From: Chryseobacterium gleum
GTDB taxonomy: Bacteria; Bacteroidota; Bacteroidia; Flavobacteriales_D; Sanyastnellaceae
Length of the DNA: 33,483 nt
NCBI GenBank assembly: GCA_945869405.1
Contig: CAMBPD010000008.1
Location: forward strand, 1-33,483
Reading direction: 5' to 3'
Part shown: positions 1-8,586 of the stretch, in pieces
Layout of the letters: the number at the start of each line of letters is the position of its first letter
Numbering within the stretch: position 1 is the stretch's first letter
Position numbers and translations under genes: made by a program
Notes under the pieces: model-generated
What the model saw: only the letters and a program-made list of their open reading frames with translations
Told to the model about the DNA's origin: nothing
Database searches by the model: none

Positions 1-214
1 ACACGACCGCACTTTTCGCGAAATGCGCTTTGTCGAGTGTTGTTTGAGCTAGTGCCCGCAAGAGAAATACCCAAAGGATGTTTGGTTAGCCTTTGAGCTG
101 TTCATATGTTTTTTGCTAGATTGTTTGGCAGATTACACGTCCTTTCCTACACTTGTGTTAACTAAACTACTGAGGGCGGTTCTTTTAACCGCTTACCACT
201 AATCAATAATTGCC
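1..214. other. Left-edge stretch without a confident gene
   Basis: All forward frames open at the left edge close early (for example frame 1 stops at 94-96) and none of the short peptides is recognisable, so this could be the tail of an upstream gene or spacer. The only clear structure is the inverted repeat listed at 176-192. A weak promoter-like pair (TTG near 82-84 and TATGTTTT at 105-112, about 20 nt apart, one mismatch from TAnnTTTG) could serve the small ORF that follows. Confidence 0.4.
176..192. repeat. Short perfect inverted repeat (6-bp stem)
   Basis: GCGGTT at 176-181 and AACCGC at 187-192 form a perfect 6-bp stem with a 5-nt loop, extendable by two G-T wobble pairs. No T-run follows on either strand, so it is not a standard intrinsic terminator. 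It lies about 20 nt before the GTG of the small coiled-coil ORF and could be an RNA hairpin in that leader, or the end of an upstream transcript. Confidence 0.4.
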
Positions 215-376
215 GTGAATACTCCAATCGAAAACAGCCAAAAGCCTGAAGAGTTAAACGACTTACAGGCTAAAATCGAGATTTTGGAAGCCGAGAAGTC
301 CAAATTAGAAACCGAGTTGAAATCGCGCGAGGAAATGATGAGCAACCTCCTTTCATACATCCAGTCTTCGAAATAA
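215..376 (+). CDS. Small coiled-coil protein (53 aa), hypothetical
   Basis: An ORF too short for the supplied track runs from GTG at 215 to TAA at 376. The product is highly charged, rich in Glu and Lys, and has leucine/isoleucine spacing of a short coiled coil across residues about 14-40 (LNDLQAKIEILEAEKSKLE). It has no signal peptide or membrane segment. I do not recognise a family. Its composition is far from random translation, which would more often contain Cys, Trp and Pro, and this is the main support for it being real. The GTG start is the only start codon near the N-terminal end of the open frame. It could act as an oligomerising or partner-binding peptide, but nothing in the context says with what. 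Confidence 0.5.
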   Translation: MNTPIENSQKPEELNDLQAKIEILEAEKSKLETELKSREEMMSNLLSYIQSSK

Positions 377-593
377 GCTCGCTTTTAGTTTTAATTGCAT
401 TCGTGTGAAATCTCCGCAATCTTGGAGTGTGTCCATGTCTTTATCTGAATGTTTAATTTTTCTTGTCAGGTTATAACAGCCCATTCATTGCCTTAAGTTA
501 ATTCTCAAATGCGTCAGGCGTTTGGTTTACTATGGAATAAATGGAATAATTTATTCCACTCACACAAGCACCTTGCTTCGTTTCTTTGTCCCC
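377..593. other. Intergenic region before the helicase gene
   Basis: No gene is seen here. The ORF track extends the helicase back to 522, but those 24 residues are atypical for the family and cover the inverted repeat at 533-558, so the stretch is better read as leader or promoter DNA. No good TAnnTTTG box is visible on the plus strand. Confidence 0.5.
533..558. promoter_or_regulatory. 10-bp perfect inverted repeat upstream of helicase gene
   Basis: TGGAATAAAT (533-542) and ATTTATTCCA (549-558) are exact reverse complements separated by GGAATA. The left arm and spacer also contain two direct copies of TGGAATAA. It ends 35 nt before the preferred ATG at 594. It could be an operator for a dimeric repressor, or an RNA hairpin in the leader; there is no following T-run. 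Confidence 0.55.
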
Positions 594-2858
594 ATGGAGT
601 CAACAACAGACATGATAGCCACTGCTGCAGCATTCGTAAACAGCACAGGGAGTCACATTTTTCTAACGGGTAAAGCGGGCACAGGTAAGACAACCTTTCT
701 GCGCAGTTTGGGCGAACGCACGCACAAACGTTTTGCGATTGTAGCGCCAACAGGCATTGCCGCGCTCAATGCTGGTGGAGTAACCATACATTCTATGTTT
801 CAGTTGCCACTAGGAACGTTCTTGCCTGATAGAACACCCTCCGGTCAGTTTGCCTCAGATGCCAATATTTACACACAGTATACGCTCTCGCGAAAGCATC
901 CCATTAGTGCCTTAAAAAAGCAGGTGCTGCGCAGCATAGATCTGCTCATTATTGATGAGGTGAGTATGCTCCGCGCCGATGTGCTCGATGCCATCGACTA
1001 CCGCATGCGCAGTGTGCGAGGCAATTTCTCTCGTGCCTTCGGAGGTGTGCAGGTGCTTATGATTGGTGACCTGTTTCAATTGCCGCCCATCGTGAAAGAC
1101 CATGAATGGGGCTTACTCAAGCGGTATTACCACAGTGCATTTTTCTTCGAAGCTAAAGCGATGCAAGCCGAAGGATTTGTATACATCGAATTGGATAAAA
1201 TCTACAGACAGACAGACGATCGTTTCATCAATGTCCTTAATCACTTGCGTGAGAATGCGGTTTCTGCCGCCGATATCGCTTTGCTCAATGAATACTACAA
1301 TCCAAGGGCTGCGCAGGAAGATGGGGTAATTACACTTACCACACACAACTACAAGGCCGACGAGATGAATCTGGCGCAGCTGCGCAAATTGGCGGGAAAG
1401 TCGTTTATCTACCAAGCGGCTATTGATAAGGATTTCCCGGAGTCGATGTACCCTTTGCCACAGAAGCTTGAACTCAAGGAAGGTGCGCAAGTCATGTTTG
1501 TGCGCAACGACAGCAACGGCGGTAAGTTCTTCAACGGGATGCTCGCCACTGTTAGTGATTTGGACGAAAATTCGATTAGCGTGCGCGTAATCGATAGCGG
1601 ACTTGTCATCATTGTGCCGCGCGAACAATGGGAGAATAAAAAGTATTCAGTGAGTGCCTCCACCCGCGATCTCGATGAAGAAGTAGTGGGCACGTTCAGT
1701 CAGTTTCCCATTAAGCTAGCTTGGGCGGTAACGGTGCACAAAAGTCAGGGCCTTACATTTGATCGTGCGGTGATCGACGTCGGCCAGGCATTCGCATCTG
1801 GTCAGGTCTATGTGGCACTTTCCCGGTTAAGATCACTCGACGGATTGACACTCAAAACACGCATTGACCCATCGGTCATTAGCAATGACTCCTTGGTGGT
1901 GAACTTCTCTCAGTCGAAGCATGCCTCCGATAAGCTTCAGCAAATACTCAACGATAGTCGTATACACTACATGCATGATCTTGTGGCAGCTACCTTCGAG
2001 TTCGTTTCTCTTGTGCGCGAACTCGAACACGTAGTTAAGGAAGAAGATACCTCGGGTGAGTTCGACGACGAGAACATGCAACCCGTGCTCACGACCATCA
2101 TGAACGCTCTTCGCGCTGAGGTCATCAACACCCAACGATTTGTGCAACAACTGCAAACTGTTTTAAGACAGGATGAACGCGATACCCTGCGCACAAGGTT
2201 GGATAAGGGAAGCAGTTATTACATGCAATTGCTGAGCGAACAGATTGCAAAACTTCTCCTGCACCATCAGCAAATGATGTGGGTGAGCTCTACCAAGACC
2301 TATATGAATATGCTTGGAGAGGTCGATCAGTTGCTCATGAAGAAGTACGAGGATATTGATAAGTCGGCGATAATTATAAATGGGCTCATCAGTCGAGATG
2401 AGTTTATAGATGTCTCGGTGATTGATAAGCGCAGAAGCTCTTTGCGTTTGCGATGGGTAGAGCAAGCACGTCTGCAGTTTCAAGAGCGACGTGCAACGGA
2501 AGTGGAAGTTGGTACCAAGAAAGAAAGAAAACCACGAGCTTCCAAGCGAACCGATCGCACGAGTAGGTCTGAGAAGCCTGATACGGTTGCTTTATCGTTG
2601 GGGCATTTTTTGGAAGGAAAATCGCTTGAAGAGATTGCTGCATTGCGTTCATTGGCGGTGTCAACCGTCGAGAATCATTTGACCAAGGCCATCGCCGCAG
2701 GGCAGTTAAAACTCGAGTCGTGGGTTCCCACTGATGAAAGCGCACTTATTGAAGGCGCTATTCGTGAGCACGGTGCTGAAGGGCTGAAGCCTGTCTTTGA
2801 TGCTTTACAGGGCAAATACTCCTATGGCATCATTCGCGCAGTTGGGGCTTCATTGTAG
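594..2858 (+). CDS. Pif1/RecD-like DNA helicase with C-terminal HTH domain
   Basis: ATP-dependent superfamily 1 DNA helicase of the Pif1/RecD type, expected to unwind DNA in replication or repair. Seen with the ATG at 594 as start (754 aa): Walker A GKAGTGKTT at residues 26-34, Walker B LLIIDEVSML near 117-126, motif III region MIGDLFQLPPI near 150, and the C-terminal helicase motifs TVHKSQGLTFDR near 378 and YVALSR near 405. A helical linker follows, then a basic segment and a winged-helix-like region (about 663-715, FLEGKSLEEIAALRSLAVSTVENHL) resembling the HTH_40 domain found at the end of RecQ-type helicases. The ORF-track start at 522 adds 24 residues with no family character and overlaps an inverted repeat. 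The gene converges on the ABC permease with only 17 nt between stops. The exact biological role of this Bacteroidota helicase-HTH type is not established. Confidence 0.9.
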   Translation: MESTTDMIATAAAFVNSTGSHIFLTGKAGTGKTTFLRSLGERTHKRFAIVAPTGIAALNAGGVTIHSMFQLPLGTFLPDRTPSGQFASDANIYTQYTLSRKHPISALKKQVLRSIDLLIIDEVSMLRADVLDAIDYRMRSVRGNFSRAFGGVQVLMIGDLFQLPPIVKDHEWGLLKRYYHSAFFFEAKAMQAEGFVYIELDKIYRQTDDRFINVLNHLRENAVSAADIALLNEYYNPRAAQEDGVITLTTHNYKADEMNLAQLRKLAGKSFIYQAAIDKDFPESMYPLPQKLELKEGAQVMFVRNDSNGGKFFNGMLATVSDLDENSISVRVIDSGLVIIVPREQWENKKYSVSASTRDLDEEVVGTFSQFPIKLAWAVTVHKSQGLTFDRAVIDVGQAFASGQVYVALSRLRSLDGLTLKTRIDPSVISNDSLVVNFSQSKHASDKLQQILNDSRIHYMHDLVAATFEFVSLVRELEHVVKEEDTSGEFDDENMQPVLTTIMNALRAEVINTQRFVQQLQTVLRQDERDTLRTRLDKGSSYYMQLLSEQIAKLLLHHQQMMWVSSTKTYMNMLGEVDQLLMKKYEDIDKSAIIINGLISRDEFIDVSVIDKRRSSLRLRWVEQARLQFQERRATEVEVGTKKERKPRASKRTDRTSRSEKPDTVALSLGHFLEGKSLEEIAALRSLAVSTVENHLTKAIAAGQLKLESWVPTDESALIEGAIREHGAEGLKPVFDALQGKYSYGIIRAVGASL

Positions 2859-2875
2859 CTTATGCCGCCAGTGAT

Positions 2876-4231
2876 TTAATACCTCAACCACTTCCACAAC
2901 TCCTTATACGACGGCTTCTTGCCATACATGAGTATGCCCACCCGATAGATTTTGGCGGCAAGCCAAACAAAAAAGAAAATGGTAGCAACTAGGGTAACAA
3001 TGGAAAGAAGCTTCAAACCAATCGATACGCCTATCGCCGTCTTCACCATCATCACAATAGGCGAGGTGAAGGGCACAATTGCGAAGATAGTACCGATGCT
3101 ACTCTCCGGATTTTCAATCATCATGGTCGATACGATGTAGCCGAATACCAGCGGCAACGTAACGGGCATCATGAACTGTTGCGTGTCGGTTTCATTGTCT
3201 ACACTTGCCCCAATGGCAGCAAACATGGATGCGTATAACAAATAACCGCACACAAAAAAGACAAGGAATGAAAGAACTACGTCGGTCCATGGAACCTCTT
3301 GGATCACAGCGAGAATATCTGTTTGCATGCTGGCGGCGTCTGTCTCGTCCGACATGTTTTGAGCTTCAATGATGCCTCCGCTATCTATCATAGCAAGTTG
3401 CTCTTTTTGCTTTTCAAGCAACTGTTTTTGCATGGCTCCTACACCGAAAGCAGAGATGGCTGCTGTAAGCCCAACCCAAATCAAAAACTGTGTAAGTCCT
3501 ACCAATCCTATACCGATGATCTTACCCATCATCAACTGAAACGGCCTTACACTAGAGATAATTACTTCCACAATGCGGTTGGTCTTTTCTTCCATTACAC
3601 CGCGCATCACTTGCACTCCATAAAAGAAAATGAAAAAATAGATGATGAGCGCAAACCCAAATCCAATCATCGCTTTTACAGAGGTAAGATCTTCCTTGTC
3701 ACCAGCACTGGGCTTAATCACATTGATGTCTACCGATTGACGTATGCTTTTGTAGGTTTCAATGGAGATGTTGTTTTTTTTCGCGCGATACAATTCGAAG
3801 GCATCCTCTATGTCGCTGGCAATACGGTTTTGGATGGACATGCTGGGCGTCTTCTCTGCAAACATCTCAACCTTCCCATCGGTGTACGAAATTTCAGACA
3901 ATTGAATTACTGCTGTGTAAACCCCTGATTCCAGTTCTTGCTTCGCGTCTACCGCACCCTTTCGGAAATCATACGATAGTTTTTCGGTGCTCCGAAAACG
4001 GGGCCGATCAACGCCGGCTTGCTGGTAAACTAGAATTTCATCTTCAAGGAGGTAGCCCAAATCGTCGGCCAAAAGGATATGGTGGTGCGTCGTGTCGCTT
4101 GCTGCCAATAATGCAACCCCTACGATAAGTCCCCCAAAAATAATAGGGCCTAAAATGGTCATAATCAAAAAGCTCTTCTTTTTGACCTTGCTCAAATATT
4201 CGCGTTGGATGATGAGGAGTGTCTTATTCAT
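2876..4231 (-). CDS. ABC transporter permease, NatB/ABC-2 type
   Basis: Membrane half of an ABC exporter of the NatB-like ABC-2 family. With the start at ATG 4231 it is 451 aa. One N-terminal membrane segment (about residues 21-46, SFLIMTILGPIIFGGLIVG) is followed by a large extracytoplasmic domain of about 140 residues and then five or six C-terminal membrane segments, which is the usual NatB layout. The ORF-track start at 4294 lies inside the ATPase gene in another frame and is rejected. The chosen ATG overlaps the ATPase stop by 8 nt, suggesting translational coupling, so the two proteins surely work as one exporter. The family name implies sodium export in Bacillus, but the substrate cannot be told from sequence and could be another ion, peptide or drug. 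Confidence 0.88.
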   Translation of the reverse strand: MNKTLLIIQREYLSKVKKKSFLIMTILGPIIFGGLIVGVALLAASDTTHHHILLADDLGYLLEDEILVYQQAGVDRPRFRSTEKLSYDFRKGAVDAKQELESGVYTAVIQLSEISYTDGKVEMFAEKTPSMSIQNRIASDIEDAFELYRAKKNNISIETYKSIRQSVDINVIKPSAGDKEDLTSVKAMIGFGFALIIYFFIFFYGVQVMRGVMEEKTNRIVEVIISSVRPFQLMMGKIIGIGLVGLTQFLIWVGLTAAISAFGVGAMQKQLLEKQKEQLAMIDSGGIIEAQNMSDETDAASMQTDILAVIQEVPWTDVVLSFLVFFVCGYLLYASMFAAIGASVDNETDTQQFMMPVTLPLVFGYIVSTMMIENPESSIGTIFAIVPFTSPIVMMVKTAIGVSIGLKLLSIVTLVATIFFFVWLAAKIYRVGILMYGKKPSYKELWKWLRY

Positions 4232-5153
4232 GGGTAGCATTGAATTGTTGTACTGCTTGAATGAAGATCTGCTCCATATCGGGAACAAGCTCATTCACAG
4301 CTTGAATATTCACATGGGGTAGCAAGGATTGCAATAACTCATTGAGCGTGCGACCATGCAAAAGCTTTATCTCTGCGTATGACTCAGTGTTAGAGTTCAC
4401 TGTGCGCAACAACTCAAACTCTGCCCACAAGCCAATACCAATGTCCAAAGCGGCTCCTTCGAAATCGACACGATAGGTTTGTGTGCGAAAGCGTGATTTG
4501 ATTTCTTTCACAGATCCTTCTAAAATCACTTGCGATCGATTGATGAGTGCAATGTTGTCGCAAAGCGATTCAACGCTTCCCATGTCGTGTGTTGAAAGTA
4601 TTATGGTGGCTCCTTCATCCTTCAATCGTAGCATCTCCTGCCGAATCAGTTCTGCATTGATGGGGTCAAAACCGCTAAATGGCTCATCGAGTATAAGCAA
4701 CTTGGGCTTGTGCAATACTGTGGTGATGAACTGTACTTTTTGAGCCATCCCTTTCGAGAGATCCTCTACTTTTTTGTCCCACCAACTCGTTATTTCAAAC
4801 CGCTCAAACCATTCCTTCAATCGAGTGCGGGCTTCTCGTGAAGAAAGTCCTTTCAACTGTGCCAGGTACATGCATTGCTCACCGACATTCATCTTTTTAT
4901 ACAGGCCACGCTCCTCAGGCAGATAACCGATATGCTCTACATCGCCCGGCTGCAGAGGCCTTCCTCCGAAGAGCACTTCCCCTTGGTCGGGACCAGTGAT
5001 TTGGTTGATGATGCGTATGAGCGATGTTTTACCGGCTCCGTTGGGCCCCAGTAATCCAAATACACTATTCTCTGGAACAACGATGCTAACATCGTTCAGA
5101 GCCTTGTGTTTCGCATAGGATTTATGAATGTGACGGGCTTCGAGAGCGTTCAT
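4224..5153 (-). CDS. ABC transporter ATP-binding protein, NatA-like
   Basis: Cytoplasmic ATPase partner of the NatB-like permease encoded directly downstream. Seen (309-aa numbering from ATG 5153): Walker A GPNGAGKTS at 36-44, Q-loop region, signature LSKGMAQKVQF, Walker B LLILDEPFSGFDP and H-loop STHDM. The C-terminal 80 residues match the DUF4162-type tail common in this family. The ORF-track start at 5174 adds seven residues (MNFVPTP). The ATG at 5153 gives a more typical N-terminus (MNALEARHIHKSY), and a weak promoter-like TAATTTGA lies at 5171-5178, so 5153 is preferred but not proven. The gap to the aminotransferase gene upstream is about 50 nt, so co-transcription with it is also possible. 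Confidence 0.88.
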   Translation of the reverse strand: MNALEARHIHKSYAKHKALNDVSIVVPENSVFGLLGPNGAGKTSLIRIINQITGPDQGEVLFGGRPLQPGDVEHIGYLPEERGLYKKMNVGEQCMYLAQLKGLSSREARTRLKEWFERFEITSWWDKKVEDLSKGMAQKVQFITTVLHKPKLLILDEPFSGFDPINAELIRQEMLRLKDEGATIILSTHDMGSVESLCDNIALINRSQVILEGSVKEIKSRFRTQTYRVDFEGAALDIGIGLWAEFELLRTVNSNTESYAEIKLLHGRTLNELLQSLLPHVNIQAVNELVPDMEQIFIQAVQQFNATHE

Positions 5154-5206
5154 TGGGGTAGGTACAAAATTCAAATTACAAAGGATGTTATGGAGCGCTG
5201 CTCTTT

Positions 5207-6334
5207 TTACTTCAAAGAATCGAGAACCCCCGCTACGATGTAGTCAAGTTGCTCGTGGGTGAGTTCAGTGTGCATAGGAAGTGAAATCACATTGTGTGAG
5301 AGTGTTTCCGTGACCGGGAAATCTCCCTCTTTGTAACGTGCATCCGTGTAGGCCTTCTGCATGTGCATCGGCACAGGGTAGTATACCATAGAGGAGATTC
5401 CTTTCTCTTGAAGTGAGGCCTGAAGTGCAGTGCGATCAACTCCGCACAACACGAGTGTATATTGGTGAAAAACGTGCGTGCTCTTTGGGTCGCGCACTGG
5501 TATGGCTAGTTTCTCGTGACCGGCAAACGCCTTGTCGTAATGAACCGCCGCACGCTGGCGATTGGCGATATACTCATCGAGTTGGGCCAATTTCACATTG
5601 AGCACCGCTGCTTGAATAGTGTCTAGGCGAGAATTTACTCCAATGCTATCATGGTAGTAGCGCACCTTCATGCCATGGTTGGAGATGACGCGAAGCTTCT
5701 CTGCCAGCGCATCATCGTTGGTAAACATGGCGCCACCATCTCCGTAGCAACCTAAGTTCTTGGATGGAAAGAAACTGGTGGTTCCCACGTTGCCCATCGT
5801 ACCGGCTTGCTTGCGTGTGCCATCACTAAAAGTATATAGGGCACCAACAGCTTGGCAATTATCTTCAATTACCGCAAGATTGTGTTTCTGCGCTATGCGC
5901 AGAATGCTCTCCATGTCGGCGCATTGACCAAAAAGATGAACAGGTACAATCGCTTTTGTTTTAGGGGTAATAGCATTCTCCAGAGAAACGGGATCGATGT
6001 TGTATGTGCCAGGCAATGCATCTACCAATACGGGGGTGAGCTGCAATAAAGCAATCACTTCAACAGTGGCCACGAAGGTGAACGAAGTGGTAATTACTTC
6101 ATCACCGGGCTTGAGGTCGAGCGCCATCATAGCTATTTGCAAGGCATCTGTTCCGTTGGCACAAGGTATCACATGCTTTACATCCATGTACTTTTCCAAC
6201 GAGGCTTGAAATTCTTTTACTGCGGGTCCATTGATGAAGGCAGTGTTCTCCACCACATTTAAAATGGCTGCATCAATTTCCTGCTTCACTTTGAGATATT
6301 GGGTCTTTAGATCGACCATAGGAATATTCATCAT
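5207..6334 (-). CDS. DegT/DnrJ/EryC1/StrS family sugar aminotransferase
   Basis: PLP-dependent aminotransferase of fold type I that typically adds an amino group to a nucleotide-linked keto-sugar during surface polysaccharide or glycoprotein glycan synthesis. At 375 aa it has the normal family length. Seen: N-terminal PMVDLKTQY, the CANGTDALQIAM phosphate-binding loop, EDNCQAVGA (Asp contacts the pyridine nitrogen), and SFFPSKNLGCYGDGGA with the Schiff-base Lys near residue 190. It is closest in style to WbpE/VioA-type enzymes, but the sugar cannot be named. There are two adjacent ATGs (6334 and 6331). A promoter box TATCTTCG lies at 6360-6367, giving a short leader. No other sugar gene is nearby, so its pathway partners must lie elsewhere. 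Confidence 0.9.
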   Translation of the reverse strand: MMNIPMVDLKTQYLKVKQEIDAAILNVVENTAFINGPAVKEFQASLEKYMDVKHVIPCANGTDALQIAMMALDLKPGDEVITTSFTFVATVEVIALLQLTPVLVDALPGTYNIDPVSLENAITPKTKAIVPVHLFGQCADMESILRIAQKHNLAVIEDNCQAVGALYTFSDGTRKQAGTMGNVGTTSFFPSKNLGCYGDGGAMFTNDDALAEKLRVISNHGMKVRYYHDSIGVNSRLDTIQAAVLNVKLAQLDEYIANRQRAAVHYDKAFAGHEKLAIPVRDPKSTHVFHQYTLVLCGVDRTALQASLQEKGISSMVYYPVPMHMQKAYTDARYKEGDFPVTETLSHNVISLPMHTELTHEQLDYIVAGVLDSLK

Positions 6335-6359
6335 ACTTCAATAGGCTTTTTTGGAGCGC

Positions 6360-6367
6360 CGAAGATA
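6360..6367 (-). promoter_or_regulatory. Promoter -7 box (TATCTTCG) for the aminotransferase gene
   Basis: The minus strand reads TATCTTCG, one base from the Bacteroidota -7 consensus TAnnTTTG, 25 nt before the ATG at 6334. No convincing -33 TTG was found at standard spacing, so support comes from position and from its similarity to the box before the BatA-like gene. Confidence 0.45.
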
Positions 6368-6420
6368 CTATGAATTGCAGCCGCACGGAAGGGCTGGGTT
6401 GTCTACAAACGATTAAAATC

Positions 6421-8466
6421 TTATCGCCAAAACTTGATGAGTAGAATCTCAATTGCCAGAAATATGAGCGACCAAACAATGAGGCTAAGCCAGAATTTTT
6501 GACCATCCTCTATAGTTGCCGCCCCGAGGGCTACCGACTCAATGTCGCCGGCTAACACAGACCAATTTGTGAGCCCAAGCGATTTCAGTTGGTCTGTGAA
6601 TGAGGTAATGTCCATGGTCTTGTTGTAAGACTCCGTGCGATTGTAATTAAAGGCCAACGGCTGCACTGCATTGCTGCCCCAGTTTAGCATATAGTTGCCC
6701 GCTGTTCCTAGGTCGCTGCGCACATACACTTCTACTTGGTTGCCTGCATTGCGATGCTCTGGTATGACCTCTGAATTCGTCAATAGGTTGGCGAGTCTAA
6801 ACGTCTCCTCTCCGTTCATCTGAATATTTCGTAGCACAATGGCTTCTTCACCTCCTAGCACATAGCTCAGTTGCGCTGTTGGTTGAGAGAATTCTGCCAT
6901 GCGCACCAGAGTAGCAGGGAAAAAAGCATGCTGTGTGAAGTTAGTTTCCTCCAAAGCAAGTGAAACGCATGAGAAATAAAGTCGACCATGACCTATCGAC
7001 GCCGAAACTAAAAATGAACTCCCGTTTTGAAGGGTAAGCATAGGCTCTGCCAATTGAGCTGTCGAAAGGGTGAGGTTGTAGTAAAGTGTCGCTGTCGGCA
7101 GGTCGATGTTGCCCGCGCTTCTTTGAAAAGCTTCTTTGAAAATGTAGTGCTCATAGTTCACGGTGGTCACAGGCGACGGAGTGTTCATCTTTCCCGCGAT
7201 TTGGCCTGCCTTCCATAGTGCAAGTGCGGCGTTGTATTCATTGAGAATAATTTCTGTAGCAGGAATAACCAATACGCTGCCGCCCGACTCCATGAATTTA
7301 TTGAGCTCACTTACCAAGCCAGAAGATAGCGAGCGTAGTTGGTTGATCACAATCATCTGCTGACCCGCAAACCGACTGTAGTCGATGGCACTTTCAGGCA
7401 GGCTCGTCCACTCGTAAAAAGGATCATCAGAAAATACAGCTCTCACAGCTTGCGTCGCAGCCAATGTGCCTGCAATTTCCATCACTCGAATGCGCTCGGC
7501 TACGGTGTAACTGAAGTAGTAGGCATCATCTTTTGTAATAGATGCATCATCTATCGACAGTGAACAATGCTTGAATCCAGCCTCTGTATTGGTGTATGTA
7601 ATATCGATAGTGCTGGTGGATGATGCCGGAAGGCTAGCGGTGGCAACGCTTTTTTGAGTGCCATTAATTACCAGTTGCAGCGGCATCGACTCGATGTCTT
7701 CTTCGCCTGTATTTACTATCCGTGCATGCAATATTTCGGGTTGATTTATTTGACGAACTGGGGTTTCAAACCAGACCGAATCGATAAATACATTGGCTTT
7801 TATTTCAGGGAGCTCGGGCACCACGGTAACGCGCATCGTAGTATCATTTACTACTTTCTCGAGATCCGTCACTGAGGCTTGTAAATCGGTGAGCACGAAC
7901 GATTGGCGCTTTTCAAGGCCAGAGGTAACTAAAGCGTCGCGCTGCCTAATTACGATCTCGCTAAGCTTGCGGCTGGCAGGCGAGAGGTCAACTTCTTGAA
8001 TGAGTGAGGTCATCTCTTCCTTGCTGACAAGCCGTTGATGCCGACCTTCAAAATCGCCTGTCAAAAGTTGAAATTTGTCGGAAGGAGAAAACGACTCTAC
8101 GATTTCCAAGGCCTTGTTCTTTGCCAAGTCAAGCATAGCTCCATCTTTTCCTGCTCCCTGCATACTAAAGGAGTTGTCGATGTACACGGAAACGGCAGTG
8201 TCGCCCGGCTTTTCAGTTGCGCCTGGCTTGGGAAGGTAGGGCTGCGCAAATGCAAGCACAATCGCTGCCATGGCCAGCATGCGACTAGCCAGAATGAGCA
8301 GATGTTTTAATTTGCGTTTGCTTTGCGTTTCTTGCTTAATCTCTTTCAAAAAATCAACGTTCGAAAAATACACTTTCTTGAACTTTCGAAAGTTGAATAA
8401 GTGCACGATGATGGGTATCGCAGTAGCGGTTAAACACCAAAGCATTTCTGGATGCACAAATTTCAT
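6421..8466 (-). CDS. BatA-domain / von Willebrand A membrane protein
   Basis: Large inner-membrane protein of 681 aa with the aerotolerance regulator (BatA) N-terminal domain. Residues about 1-78 carry FVHPEMLWCLTATAIPIIVHLFNF, a basic stretch and a second membrane helix ending FAQPYLPKPG. A vWA-type domain follows with an intact MIDAS-like DNSFSM near residue 94. The middle is predicted to be extracytoplasmic and includes a segment resembling a class-I glutamine-amidotransferase fold (FMESGGSVLVIPAT). A final helix, SLIVWSLIFLAIEILLIKFW, ends the protein. This layout is common in Bacteroidota; the molecular role is unknown although Bat proteins are linked to envelope stress and are often near MoxR ATPases. 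No MoxR or other Bat gene is present in the window. A TATCTTCG promoter box sits 8 nt before the ATG. Confidence 0.85.
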   Translation of the reverse strand: MKFVHPEMLWCLTATAIPIIVHLFNFRKFKKVYFSNVDFLKEIKQETQSKRKLKHLLILASRMLAMAAIVLAFAQPYLPKPGATEKPGDTAVSVYIDNSFSMQGAGKDGAMLDLAKNKALEIVESFSPSDKFQLLTGDFEGRHQRLVSKEEMTSLIQEVDLSPASRKLSEIVIRQRDALVTSGLEKRQSFVLTDLQASVTDLEKVVNDTTMRVTVVPELPEIKANVFIDSVWFETPVRQINQPEILHARIVNTGEEDIESMPLQLVINGTQKSVATASLPASSTSTIDITYTNTEAGFKHCSLSIDDASITKDDAYYFSYTVAERIRVMEIAGTLAATQAVRAVFSDDPFYEWTSLPESAIDYSRFAGQQMIVINQLRSLSSGLVSELNKFMESGGSVLVIPATEIILNEYNAALALWKAGQIAGKMNTPSPVTTVNYEHYIFKEAFQRSAGNIDLPTATLYYNLTLSTAQLAEPMLTLQNGSSFLVSASIGHGRLYFSCVSLALEETNFTQHAFFPATLVRMAEFSQPTAQLSYVLGGEEAIVLRNIQMNGEETFRLANLLTNSEVIPEHRNAGNQVEVYVRSDLGTAGNYMLNWGSNAVQPLAFNYNRTESYNKTMDITSFTDQLKSLGLTNWSVLAGDIESVALGAATIEDGQKFWLSLIVWSLIFLAIEILLIKFWR

Positions 8467-8474
8467 AGGTGCCG

Positions 8475-8482
8475 CGAAGATA
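8475..8482 (-). promoter_or_regulatory. Promoter -7 box (TATCTTCG) abutting the BatA-like gene
   Basis: The minus strand TATCTTCG matches the Bacteroidota -7 box with one change. Only 8 nt separate it from the ATG at 8466, so the transcript would have almost no leader. No -33 TTG is seen at 17-23 nt. Confidence 0.45.
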
Positions 8483-8586
8483 ACAGCGGGAGACTGTTTC
8501 AGTTAGCTGCTCTTCGGAAAATTGGTTAATCGCGCTTGAAATAAAATCGCAGGAGTATAGAAGTGTAAACTCATTCACACAAATCG

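Noticed and set aside
410-431. CTCC...GGAG hairpin near 412-427
   Set aside because: Only a 4-bp stem with an 8-nt loop; likely chance.
522-593. Upstream extension of the helicase ORF (24 residues)
   Set aside because: Residues lack family character, cover a perfect inverted repeat, and the ATG at 594 gives a standard distance to Walker A.
1113-1628. 171-aa minus-strand ORF inside the helicase gene
   Set aside because: Lies wholly opposite conserved helicase motifs; no recognisable domain or promoter.
3299-3928. 209-aa plus-strand ORF inside the NatB-like permease gene
   Set aside because: Antisense shadow; composition (many Tyr, His, Asn, Cys) and lack of any motif indicate it is not a gene.
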